DNA of 12,388 nucleotides from JBCCGE01 sp039029455 (GTDB lineage Bacteria; Pseudomonadota; Gammaproteobacteria; Arenicellales; Poriferihabitantaceae): positions 1 through 12,388 of the forward strand of contig JBCCGE010000095.1 in assembly GCA_039029455.1 (NCBI GenBank), given 5' to 3'. Below are positions 1-8,056 of the stretch, piece by piece. Below the pieces are notes generated by a model. It searched no databases. It was not told the DNA's origin and saw only the letters and a program-made list of their open reading frames with translations. How positions within the stretch are numbered: position 1 is the stretch's first letter; the number at the start of each line of letters is the position of its first letter. The position numbers and the translations under genes were made by a program.

Positions 1-1
1 C

Positions 2-94
2 CGCAGAATCGCAACCAGATACGACAAAACCGCCGAAAGCTATCTCGATATGATCAAGCTCGCATTCTTCCGGATCACAATAAAATGCATTTAA
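2..94 (+). CDS. IS5-family transposase, C-terminal fragment (cut by window edge)
   Basis: Reading from base 2 gives 30 codons and a TAA stop at 92-94. The peptide opens with RRIATRYDKTAESYL and continues as a short hydrophobic and basic helix. The R-I-A-T-R-Y-D-K stretch is the well-known C-terminal signature of IS5-type DDE transposases, just after the catalytic glutamate. The rest of the gene, including the DDE residues, lies outside the window, so it cannot be told whether the element is intact. The IS right end should lie within the 30 bases between this stop and the end of the neighbouring convergent phosphodiesterase gene at 125. I could not identify the terminal inverted repeat because the left end is missing. 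Confidence 0.72.
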   Translation, partial: RRIATRYDKTAESYLDMIKLAFFRITIKCI

Positions 95-124
95 GAAACG
101 CTGCCTAGGAGCTGCTGGCAACGA

Positions 125-2188
125 CTATTCAATTATCCAGATCGACTTGTCGATTCCGGTGCTGAATCTCTGCCGGCTAATTGCTGAATCGAGGAACACC
201 CTTGCTCGAATCACACCTGTAACATCTTCCACAAACCGTGACAGGTCGCCAGTACCTGATGCCGTAACAGTGATGTCGGACGACCGCGATGCGTTGCGCT
301 GGTCTATCTGTACGAACTCGTCCGCATCGAAGTCATAAAACTCGATCGACTGGACGATCTCAGATCGAAAAAACGCTGAGGATTCGAGAGTGAATTCAAA
401 TCTCGAGGGATCAGAATAGGCGCTGATCGTCTCAAACTCGATTGAGATTTCGCCGATCGGAGACAACGGATCGCGCTGTATGGTCAAGTCGATGTTGTCG
501 CTTGCTTCCAGTGCGGCAAGTCCACCACCTGCCAGCACGCCGCGGGTGACTTGAAAACTGTTCGTTTGAGTTACAGTGTCCTGCGGGATGGCCAGGATAA
601 TGTTGTCTACTGCGAACCACCAGTCATTACCGGCATCAAAACATCCAAAACGCAGCAACATATCGTCAGATGTTGCAGAGAAGTCAATTCCTGAATCGAA
701 TACACCAGGGCCGACAAAAAACGTATTGTCAGGAACGGTTGCGGAATCGAATTCCAGTAGCCGCTGCCAGGTGGTCCCGTTGTCAAATGAGAGCTCGGCG
801 AATCCCGCCTGCGTGTCCTCAGTAACAAATTCGTAATCGAATTCAAGACGGAGTCGGCTTCGATCGATTCCGGTCAAGTCAAAGTGGCGGCTGATATAGG
901 AGTTATATCCCTGAGCCCCGGCACCGGTTGTGAAATCCTCCCATGCATCGGGGTCAGCAACCAGAACCGTATTTCCGATTGAGGTTGCCAGCGTGGACCG
1001 ACCGATCTGTACACCTTGTTCATCAATCCACGAATCCACATCCATCGCCGTCCAGCCGTTGTATGCTTGTTCCGTCGTTGTCCCCTCCATCTGCGAATTG
1101 TCGATCGTCCAAAGTGCCGGTCCTTGTCCAATAATTGAAGTCCAGTCCGACCCATCACCTGCATTGGCATTAGTGAATGGAACGAGGTTGAGGCCTTCAA
1201 AATCGTCAACGTCAACGATGGCAACGTCTTGAATCGCACCGGAGGAGCGCCGTACGCCGACGATGTGCGGCGGTACGGAAACGCCGAAATGATCGAGCAC
1301 CGTTGGAGCTACATCAGCATGCGAAACACCTGAAGGAAGATTGCCATGGCGCAGGGTACGACTGACAACGATAAACGGAATGGTCCGCTCAAGGCTGGTC
1401 TGGCTTCCGTGCCCGCCGTTTGGCCGATGCCCATGATCTGAAGTGACAATGATCTGCCAGTATTCGTTGTCAAAGTCCGGTCTTGCCGCCAGCGCATCGA
1501 GAAGCTCGCCGATCCGGACGTCAGCAGACTCGATTGCCTCACGGTATAAAGCGAACGAACTGCCGCTGGCGTGGCCTGCGAGATCTACTTCGTCAAACGC
1601 GACAAAAACGACATCAGCATCAATCAATGTCGAGCTGATCGTTGCGGCAGCCGTAGATGCAACAGACGAGTCGTTCCCGAGATCCTCCCGGATATCGAGG
1701 TCGTTGTTAGGATCAGCGTCAGTATCGACAGCTTCCATGATGATGGAATCGATCGGACCCCAGTTCACAAAGCTTGCTGTAATCAGCGATGGGTCTGCTG
1801 ATTTGACCAGGCCGATGTACGGCGGGTTATTAGTGAAATCACCGTTAGTGAACGAGCTTCCGTTGCCTGTTACACCGTGCCGGTCTGTCCAGACTCCCGT
1901 TTGAATGGTGCTCCAGCCAGGCCCACTGATTGTTCCTTGTTCGAACGGAGTGCCGAGCACGCCTCCGGAGTATGCGGAGTCTGAATACGCTCCGCGATAG
2001 TCCGGATGCCATGTTCCGTTGATCAGGCTGTCCATCCAGGGCGTTGCTGCTTCGTCGAATCCCTGAGTGCCGTAGCCCATTCCATCAACACTGATCACCA
2101 GCGACTTGGGTACCTGGGCTTCAAGAGCTGGGATCCAGAGGATGAATGCAGCTAACAGTACGAACGCATCGCGCAGAATTTTTGGCAT
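125..2188 (-). CDS. Secreted alkaline phosphatase superfamily phosphodiesterase with lectin-like and C-terminal modules
   Basis: This looks like a type I phosphodiesterase / nucleotide pyrophosphatase of the alkaline phosphatase superfamily, exported from the cytoplasm; its substrate is unknown. I chose the ATG at 2188 (687 residues) because it opens directly onto a signal peptide (MPKILRDAF, a hydrophobic core, then ALEA-Q). The frame stays open to a GTG at 2278, but that start has no clear ribosome site. In this numbering the two-metal site is visible: D35 in SVDGMGY, nucleophile S93 or T94 in GPGWSTIQTGVW, D202 and H206 in DLAGH, D251 and H252 in SDHGH, H260 in GGHG, and H290 before DVAPTVLDHFGV. 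The catalytic domain ends near residue 315. Residues about 325-535 form a beta-rich, MAM/concanavalin-like segment. The last 145 residues resemble a C-terminal module I associate with planctomycete secreted proteins. It is probably the third gene of an operon with the two genes to its right. Confidence 0.88.
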   Translation of the reverse strand: MPKILRDAFVLLAAFILWIPALEAQVPKSLVISVDGMGYGTQGFDEAATPWMDSLINGTWHPDYRGAYSDSAYSGGVLGTPFEQGTISGPGWSTIQTGVWTDRHGVTGNGSSFTNGDFTNNPPYIGLVKSADPSLITASFVNWGPIDSIIMEAVDTDADPNNDLDIREDLGNDSSVASTAAATISSTLIDADVVFVAFDEVDLAGHASGSSFALYREAIESADVRIGELLDALAARPDFDNEYWQIIVTSDHGHRPNGGHGSQTSLERTIPFIVVSRTLRHGNLPSGVSHADVAPTVLDHFGVSVPPHIVGVRRSSGAIQDVAIVDVDDFEGLNLVPFTNANAGDGSDWTSIIGQGPALWTIDNSQMEGTTTEQAYNGWTAMDVDSWIDEQGVQIGRSTLATSIGNTVLVADPDAWEDFTTGAGAQGYNSYISRHFDLTGIDRSRLRLEFDYEFVTEDTQAGFAELSFDNGTTWQRLLEFDSATVPDNTFFVGPGVFDSGIDFSATSDDMLLRFGCFDAGNDWWFAVDNIILAIPQDTVTQTNSFQVTRGVLAGGGLAALEASDNIDLTIQRDPLSPIGEISIEFETISAYSDPSRFEFTLESSAFFRSEIVQSIEFYDFDADEFVQIDQRNASRSSDITVTASGTGDLSRFVEDVTGVIRARVFLDSAISRQRFSTGIDKSIWIIE

Positions 2189-2262
2189 CTTACTGTTTCG
2201 AAAGGCTGGTGATGTTTCCGGTATTCTAGCCGAAAAAGATCCAGATTCAGCCACGAACAAAT

Positions 2263-2279
2263 GGTGCGTAAACGCCACC
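2263..2279 (-). terminator. Weak hairpin between the RTX gene and the phosphodiesterase gene
   Basis: On the minus strand the sequence GGTGGCGTTTACGCACC folds as GGTG/CACC plus CG/CG around a TTTA loop, with one bulged G, and is followed by ATTTGTT. It lies 35 bases after the stop of the RTX protein gene and 75 bases before the chosen phosphodiesterase start. It could attenuate read-through between the two genes or stabilise an mRNA end. The short stem and poor T-tract make a strong intrinsic terminator unlikely. Confidence 0.22.
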
Positions 2280-2313
2280 GTCCACAGAAAACGACTCGAA
2301 CATTGACGATAAC

Positions 2314-4947
2314 CTAGCCAAGCGGAGCCGCGATCTGACCGAATGCATCCGACTGGCCGGTTCCTGCGAATCGCTGTTTCTGATTCGTGGCCGCGTTCCA
2401 GATGGAAACAAGGCTGTATGTGCCGAGGTCAGACGAAAGATTTCGCAAATCGAGAGTTTCAACCTGCCAGGGCGCATAGTTCATATGCTTGATGCGGATC
2501 GTTCCGTTGTACCTGTTGTACTGGCCGTTCAGATCAAGATCGATCAGCAGGTCGTTACCTGCGCGACGGAAAGTCAGATCGTTTTCGATCGAATCAAATC
2601 CGAGATTGGCTTTGATTTGCAGCGTATCAAAACCACCGTCTTCGCGACTGGCGCCCGTCTCGATGATCGTGTCATGGCCGCCGTCCAGTTCATACACATA
2701 TGTGTCTGAGCCACGTCCGCCTTCCAGCCTGTCATGACCCGCCATGCCGGCAATGAGATCATCGCCGTCATTACCCTGAATCCAGTTATCAACGCTGTTG
2801 CCTGTTAACGTGTCAGCAAAGTCGCCACCGACCGCCCTCTCGACGACTTGACCGTCGCCAATGATGAAATTCTGCCAGCGATCTTCGACGTAGCTGATCG
2901 CGCCTTCGCGTAAATCGATAACAACCGGCTGGTCCGCGTATTCGCCGGTGACCTTGTTTCCATCCGACTGGCGATTGATCGTCCGGGTAAATCTTTCCGG
3001 CCAGTAGCCAAGCCGGTCTTCGCGACCGTGGTGAGTCGGGTCGCCAAGCTGGCTTTCACCGTAGGCTTCCCGAAGAAATGCTACGTCGAGATAACCGAAT
3101 GAATGCGGGAACGGATTGCTGGAATATCTACCCTGCACTGTTTCATCACGGGTGAATTGTGGAGCCCAGTGCTTGATACCCAGAGCCGACCCGACAGCGC
3201 GTAGTATCTGCAGGTAGCGACCGTCACCCGCCATTGGTTCGACAGTGCTACCTCCGAATTCCGAGTTGCTCAGGACGATGTCTCCAAATCCATACATTCC
3301 CGGCCGGTAACCTGTCGCCGGCCTGGTTGCGTCGGCCGTGAAAATCTGGATGTCAGCATTCTCGGAATCGTCGTACTCGAACTTGAGGTTTGCATAGTTG
3401 CTGATTTGCGGCATCCAGCTCGTCAGGCTTTCCGGATAGCTTGCATAGCCGAAAATGAAGTTGAACAGGTTCTGAACGCCTTCGCTGACCATTTCGAAAC
3501 CGGTGAATCGGCCGGGGGCGAAATACGAAGGAACGGCATCTGCGAATCTGTAGGTGATCACATTGTCAGAGCCGCGTTGTGTGTTGGAGCTGTTCCAGAT
3601 GTTGCCCTGCCCTACAAGTACCGACGGACTCTGGTCAGACCGGATGTTTGCGTGAGCCCATCCGGAAACGGTTGAGCCTTCAAGTCCTCGCACGCTTACA
3701 CGGTATTCACCGCGTCTCAGGATCGCGCTGAGCTTCGCTTCGGCAAACTGATCGGTGGTGAGTGTATGCAGTTGCTGCCCGCGGTACAGCCTGTTGTCAG
3801 TTGTGAAGTCCGCTTCAGAAAATACCTGAACGTGATCCGCTGGAAAGTTGTTCAGTGTGAATATGCGGGAAAAGTCTACTGACTCATGGCCGGTAAGGTC
3901 TGTGAGCCCGGGCGCAGCCGAAATCACGGCCGGCATGTTATCCGTGATTATCAGGCGGTAGTTGCGAGGCTGGCCTGCGGGATTCCGGACCACCCAGTGG
4001 TGCGTTCCTGATGTTCGTGCTTTGTAATAGGTCTGCCCGTTGATGTACTGAGCAACATTGTTATCAGGATCGCGCAGCAGAGTGCCACCAGACAGCCGGT
4101 ACCACTGTCCAGCCACGAGGTCGACTTTGTACCAGTCAACATCCGAACCGATCTCAAGTGATCCGTCGACAAACGTCGTTTGATTTGCCCGGACTGGGAC
4201 ACGCGCCTCCGTATTTCTGTTGGAGCCGGCATCGTCAACATAGTCAATCAGCTGGTAGTAGATTTGATAGGTACCAGTGCCGGCGCCGACTCCGGAGGCC
4301 GAAAGATAGTGTGTGCCGGTTTGTGGCGCCACAAACTCAAGGTAGGAATCCCGTCCGGTTCCTCCGTTGTTGTTACTGCCGATCAAACTCGAGTCGCCAT
4401 CGTAAACACGGACGTTGGGATCAGCCAGAGTCAGTTCCTGGTATCCCGCTCCCAGCAAGTGAACACCATAAGTCCATCCCTGCTGCAGTTGGACGCTGAA
4501 GAAGTCACGATCAAAAGATGTACCTACTTCGGAATCCTTGCGTTCCAATTCGCGGAGAGAGATGCGAGTGTCAACGCTTTCGGGAATCTCGTAGATTTCA
4601 GCAGTCAGCTGGTAACTACCTTCAGACTCACCGATCAGGTTATCAACCTGTACAAAGTTGGTGTTCGTCACGTGTGCGGTGAAAACGATCCGGGCGACAC
4701 CTGAAAGCCCGTCCTGAAAGTGTTCGATAGATGTCCTGACACCGAACATCCGAAGTCTCAGGTAAATCGGATCCGTTGTTTGAGCCGTGATCTGGTACAG
4801 CTGACCCGCTTCCAGATCGATGCGGAACCAGTCCGCATCGTAGAAGTATTCATCGTACGGATCCGGCCTGTCCATCCTGCCGAAGGCATCCTGTTCGAGA
4901 GTAAGTACTCCGGTGGTGGTCGAGTCGTTGGGGTAGTCGTCGTACAT
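2314..4947 (-). CDS. Serralysin-like RTX protein with PPC-like repeats and a degenerate zinc motif (pseudo-protease)
   Basis: An 877-residue secreted-type protein. The first 340 residues contain three PPC-like beta repeats, marked by ADWFRIDLEAGQLY, RDFFSVQLQQGWTY and DVDWYKVDLVAGQWY. From about residue 450 it follows the layout of M10 serralysins: an ITYRFAD opening, a NYANLKFEYDDSENADIQI strand, and a GFGDIVLSNS strand. The zinc helix, normally HExxHxxGxxH, reads RAVGSALGIKH at residues 583-593, so two of three zinc histidines and the catalytic glutamate are gone. I also see no clear Met-turn. The usual following segment (FGYLDVAFLREAYG) is kept. Residues about 700-750 are RTX calcium-binding nonapeptides (GNDGDDLIAG, GGRGSDTYVY), followed by a haemolysin-related C-terminal domain (GNDLLIDLDL, IRIKHMNYAPWQVETLDL). 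There is no N-terminal signal peptide, which fits type I secretion. The start has an AGAAAGG-like ribosome site and lies 23 bases from the upstream hydrolase stop. I infer a binding, structural or inhibitory role. Confidence 0.85.
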   Translation of the reverse strand: MYDDYPNDSTTTGVLTLEQDAFGRMDRPDPYDEYFYDADWFRIDLEAGQLYQITAQTTDPIYLRLRMFGVRTSIEHFQDGLSGVARIVFTAHVTNTNFVQVDNLIGESEGSYQLTAEIYEIPESVDTRISLRELERKDSEVGTSFDRDFFSVQLQQGWTYGVHLLGAGYQELTLADPNVRVYDGDSSLIGSNNNGGTGRDSYLEFVAPQTGTHYLSASGVGAGTGTYQIYYQLIDYVDDAGSNRNTEARVPVRANQTTFVDGSLEIGSDVDWYKVDLVAGQWYRLSGGTLLRDPDNNVAQYINGQTYYKARTSGTHHWVVRNPAGQPRNYRLIITDNMPAVISAAPGLTDLTGHESVDFSRIFTLNNFPADHVQVFSEADFTTDNRLYRGQQLHTLTTDQFAEAKLSAILRRGEYRVSVRGLEGSTVSGWAHANIRSDQSPSVLVGQGNIWNSSNTQRGSDNVITYRFADAVPSYFAPGRFTGFEMVSEGVQNLFNFIFGYASYPESLTSWMPQISNYANLKFEYDDSENADIQIFTADATRPATGYRPGMYGFGDIVLSNSEFGGSTVEPMAGDGRYLQILRAVGSALGIKHWAPQFTRDETVQGRYSSNPFPHSFGYLDVAFLREAYGESQLGDPTHHGREDRLGYWPERFTRTINRQSDGNKVTGEYADQPVVIDLREGAISYVEDRWQNFIIGDGQVVERAVGGDFADTLTGNSVDNWIQGNDGDDLIAGMAGHDRLEGGRGSDTYVYELDGGHDTIIETGASREDGGFDTLQIKANLGFDSIENDLTFRRAGNDLLIDLDLNGQYNRYNGTIRIKHMNYAPWQVETLDLRNLSSDLGTYSLVSIWNAATNQKQRFAGTGQSDAFGQIAAPLG

Positions 4948-4970
4948 GTCCGGCCTTTCTGGTTTCGCCG

Positions 4971-6869
4971 TTATCGGGCAACAGGAAGAACAATTCTCGA
5001 TGGATAAGCGTCAGAATGATGGATCGTGTTGGTGGCGATTACGGCGTCGACTTCGTCAAAGTTGTTTCCGCCGGTATTCAGGTTTCTCGCAAAACGGGGA
5101 AAGTTGCTGCTGGAGATTTCGATTCGAATCCGGTGTCCTTTTGCAAAATAGTTGCTCGTAGACATCGGGGAAAGCTCGATTTCGTAGACTTCCCCCGGGC
5201 TCATAAACAGCTCCTGATCGTAACCCTCGCGAAACCTTGCTCTTTGTATGGTTTCGTCGAGATTGTATGCGGTTCCGTCGGGATATACGTCAATCAGTTT
5301 GATCGTAAAATCTGTGTCCCGGGCGGATGAGGAGACGTACAGCACCGACTCGATAAAGCCGCTGACCTCGATACCTTCTTCAAGCGGGTCGGTCGTGTAA
5401 ACGAGGACATCGTGTCTCAATTCAAGTTCCCTCTGATCAAACGACCCCGCATCGATCGCTCCTCCCGTACAGCAGACATTTCCGCCTCGACTGGGAACGG
5501 GATTCATCGGATCGTACTGGAAGGAGTCAGGCGTTTCGTTTTCGCCGGCGGTCTCAAGCGACAACGCTCCGTCTCCATTGCGGGTGTTCGCATTGCCGGC
5601 GCTGCCCAGATACATCGGCGTCATCTCCACATGCGATGGCGGCCATTGATCGGCAGCTTGCCATTTGTTGCTGCCCATCGTGTAGTAACGGACGCGAGGC
5701 ATATCGACGGCTGCCATGTCGTTTTTCAATTTTGCATCAAACCAGTCGTAGACCAGAGTGTCATAGTCGAGTCTTGCGTCGCCCACATTCAGGTCACCGA
5801 TCATCGTGACCTCTTCTGATCTTCTGAATCCACAATGAGTATTCGGAGAAATGATCAGATACTGATTTTCGCGGTCATCCTCGGTAAGCGCGTTTTCGCG
5901 TACGTGATTAAACAGAGCCAGGTTGGGGCTGCTCGCGACATCAAACCATGAAACAAACCAGAAACTCGGTACGCCGAATTCCATGTCGTCATGATAGAGG
6001 CCGCCCTGATACCATTTCGGGTCATTCGGCTTGCGCCTGATCATGTCTTCAAAGATCCCCGATGGTCCATCGACGTTTTTCATGATGTCCTGCATGGGCA
6101 GGTGCGTGTTTGCCTGAATCCAGTCAACCGGCGGACGTTCGGGAGCCAGATCGAAGTAGCGCGAAACACGGATCAGTTCTTCTTGAGTCGCGTCCGGTGG
6201 GAACGTCGGACGGATACGATCGTTCTGAACCGAGTAGAGCCATGAGAAGAAAAGCATCTGCTCGACGCCGCCCCGGTACCAGTTGCCCTGCTCGTAGAAG
6301 TCTCCAACACGTCCGACGCCGGCTCCAAAACCCTGCGGCACCATAGCCACGTGTGCCGGATGATTGAGTGCTGCTACTGCCATCTGCCATTCGGCGGTTG
6401 AAGAACAGCCGATCGTACCGATGCGGCCGTTGCACCACGGTTGTTCAGACAGCCACGTGAAACAGTCGTAGCCGTCGGTCGTCGGAACGCCCAGTATGTC
6501 CCACTGACCTTCGCTGAAGTACCTGCCCCGTTCATTCTGCACGACGTAGGCGTAACCTCGCTTGACCGCCTCCAGAGCCCGATTGTAGGTGCGCGTTGAT
6601 TCTTCACCATCACGCCAGCTGTTGAAGTTGTAAGGCGTCTTGGAGAGGATTACGGGAACAGGTTCATTCGTTTTCGGACGGTAGATGTCAGTGCACAACC
6701 TCACTCCGTCGCGCATCGGCATCATGATCTTCTGATCGATGATCGCAATTTTTTCCAGCTCGACCCTCGGGCTGATTTCGGCGACGGTTTGTTCCTGGGC
6801 CCAGGCCGTCGTAATCGAAAGACTGGCAGCGGCAACAAATGCTAATACTGAAACGCGAAAATAGTTCAT
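4971..6869 (-). CDS. CocE/NonD family alpha/beta hydrolase (X-Pro dipeptidyl-peptidase S15 family), secreted
   Basis: A 632-residue serine hydrolase of the CocE/NonD group, which hydrolyses esters or amides (known relatives include cocaine esterase, glutaryl-7-ACA acylase and X-Pro peptidases). Its own substrate cannot be told. Residues 1-24 are a Sec signal peptide ending AWA-Q. The S15 catalytic core begins with MMPMRDGVRLCTDIYRP and includes the oxyanion-side motif NERGRYFSEG. The nucleophile elbow is GCSSTAEW with S156; the third residue after the serine is alanine, not the usual glycine. The other likely triad members are D310 in SWFDVASSPN and H345 in SPNTHCGF. The C-terminal PepX_C-type jelly roll covers about residues 390-630. 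It is the first gene of a probable three-gene minus-strand operon, so its promoter should lie in the 220-base divergent region to its right. The ribosome site is weak. Confidence 0.92.
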   Translation of the reverse strand: MNYFRVSVLAFVAAASLSITTAWAQEQTVAEISPRVELEKIAIIDQKIMMPMRDGVRLCTDIYRPKTNEPVPVILSKTPYNFNSWRDGEESTRTYNRALEAVKRGYAYVVQNERGRYFSEGQWDILGVPTTDGYDCFTWLSEQPWCNGRIGTIGCSSTAEWQMAVAALNHPAHVAMVPQGFGAGVGRVGDFYEQGNWYRGGVEQMLFFSWLYSVQNDRIRPTFPPDATQEELIRVSRYFDLAPERPPVDWIQANTHLPMQDIMKNVDGPSGIFEDMIRRKPNDPKWYQGGLYHDDMEFGVPSFWFVSWFDVASSPNLALFNHVRENALTEDDRENQYLIISPNTHCGFRRSEEVTMIGDLNVGDARLDYDTLVYDWFDAKLKNDMAAVDMPRVRYYTMGSNKWQAADQWPPSHVEMTPMYLGSAGNANTRNGDGALSLETAGENETPDSFQYDPMNPVPSRGGNVCCTGGAIDAGSFDQRELELRHDVLVYTTDPLEEGIEVSGFIESVLYVSSSARDTDFTIKLIDVYPDGTAYNLDETIQRARFREGYDQELFMSPGEVYEIELSPMSTSNYFAKGHRIRIEISSSNFPRFARNLNTGGNNFDEVDAVIATNTIHHSDAYPSRIVLPVAR

Positions 6870-7089
6870 GACTCTAAGTCCAATCCGGTAGACAGGTTCG
6901 ATCCATCCAAGATACCGCTACTTGGGTCTGATTTCACTGGAAAGAGCGGCGTTTTCGCGCTCATGCCAGAATTCCCGGAATATCTTTTGTTTTCTGTCCC
7001 GGATCAGACCAACCGTTCGTCAACTGGTTGAAATCGGGTCGAACTGACCCAATAAATGACTTAACAATTCCAGAAACGGGAGAAAGAAG
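6870..7089. promoter_or_regulatory. Divergent intergenic region with two adjacent hairpins and a possible promoter
   Basis: This region separates the leftward hydrolase operon from the rightward YCII/sigma pair, so it should hold promoters for both. Toward the plus-strand genes there is a -35-like TTGAAA at 7028-7033 and an AATAAA -10-like element at 7051-7056, with a 17-base spacer. Two inverted repeats overlap it. At 7010-7030, CAACCGTT pairs with AACTGGTTG around a CGTC loop with one bulged T. At 7036-7050, GGGTC and GACCC flank GAACT. Such dyads in a promoter spacer could be an operator. A strong ribosome site, GGGAG at 7078-7082, lies seven bases before the YCII start. I see no convincing promoter on the minus strand. 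Confidence 0.45.
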
Positions 7090-7446
7090 ATGCCGGGTTA
7101 TTTGTTCCTTTACCGCAATGCAAACGAAGCCGAAATGTCCGCCGAAGAAATGCAGGCCTGCATGGATCGCTGGATGAAATGGATCGGCGAATCAACAGAA
7201 GCCGGATGGATGACCGAGCCCGGAGATGCTCTCCGCGGCGGTCGCACCGTTCACAACGATCGTTCGACCACTGACGGCCCGTTTGCTGAATCCAAGGAAA
7301 TTATCGGCGGATACAGCATCGTCCAGGCCAGAGATATCGAACACGCAACCGAACTCGCACAGGGTTGTCCTGTTTTCGTCGAAGGGGGTTGCCTCGAAAT
7401 CCGTGAACTGGCCAATGTCGAAATTGAGACTCCGGCGCAGGCATGA
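7090..7446 (+). CDS. YCII-related (DGPF-domain) protein
   Basis: A 118-residue cytoplasmic alpha/beta protein of the YCII/DGPF family. The diagnostic segment TDGPFAESKEIIGGY covers residues 61-75. It starts with the usual strand PGYLFLYR and ends with the family's closing strand (EGGCLEIREL). The helix at residues 17-40 (SAEEMQACMDRWMKWIGE) is typical. The biochemical role of these small proteins is not settled. Genes for DGPF proteins commonly sit beside ECF42-group sigma factors, as here: the stop overlaps the sigma factor's start as ATGA at 7443-7446, implying translational coupling. The start is well supported by GGGAG seven bases upstream. Nothing is missing relative to the family's usual length of about 110-140 residues. 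Confidence 0.95.
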   Translation: MPGYLFLYRNANEAEMSAEEMQACMDRWMKWIGESTEAGWMTEPGDALRGGRTVHNDRSTTDGPFAESKEIIGGYSIVQARDIEHATELAQGCPVFVEGGCLEIRELANVEIETPAQA

Positions 7447-8056
7447 CCGAATCGCACTCCGGACTGGTCGAACATTTCTTCAGGCACGAGTCAGCCAACC
7501 TTGTTTCGGTGCTGACTCGTGTCTTCGGCTTTGCCCATCTGCAACTGGTCGAAGACACGGTCCAGTCTGCGCTGGTGGAGGCTCTGGAGCACTGGAAGAT
7601 CAACGGCGCTCCGGACAACCCTGCGGCGTGGGTTCACCGGGTTGCCCGCAACAAAGCACTCGACGCGCTGCGAAGGCAGAAAACGGAAACACGCATCTTT
7701 GAAGACTTGAGCGAACTTTCAACTTCGGCAGGTCAGGCAGCTGCCTCCGGATTTGAAGCTCTGTTCGCGCCGGCTGGAATTACCGACTCAGTCCTGCGGA
7801 TGATGTTTGCCTGTTCGCATCCGTCACTCGATCGGCTCTCGCAACTGGCACTGATGTTGAAGCTGCTTTGCGGATTCAGCGACCGGGAAATCGCTTCGGC
7901 GCTTTTGATCGGCCCGGATGCAGCGAGAAAGAAAGTCTATCGCGCTAAAAAACAGATCGCCGATTCAGGTATCCCGTTTGAGATTCCTGATGAACCGGAA
8001 CTGGCAGAGCGCATCGGGGCGGTGAACGTCTGTCTGCCTGCCTGCCTGCCTGCCTG

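Noticed and set aside
80..85. AATAAA as a eukaryotic polyadenylation signal
   Set aside because: It lies within the coding end of a bacterial transposase.
1443..1904. Plus-strand 153-codon frame
   Set aside because: It is antisense to the catalytic core of the phosphodiesterase, whose metal-site motifs are clear on the minus strand.
2189..2278. GTG start at 2278, adding 30 residues to the phosphodiesterase
   Set aside because: The extension puts 30 polar residues before a complete signal peptide and has no ribosome site; the ATG at 2188 fits better.
4180..4704. Plus-strand 174-codon frame
   Set aside because: It is antisense to the PPC-like repeats of the RTX protein and shows no family pattern.
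7226..7702. 158-codon plus-strand frame across the YCII and sigma genes
   Set aside because: It is out of frame with two genes that have strong family signatures and a clear ribosome site.
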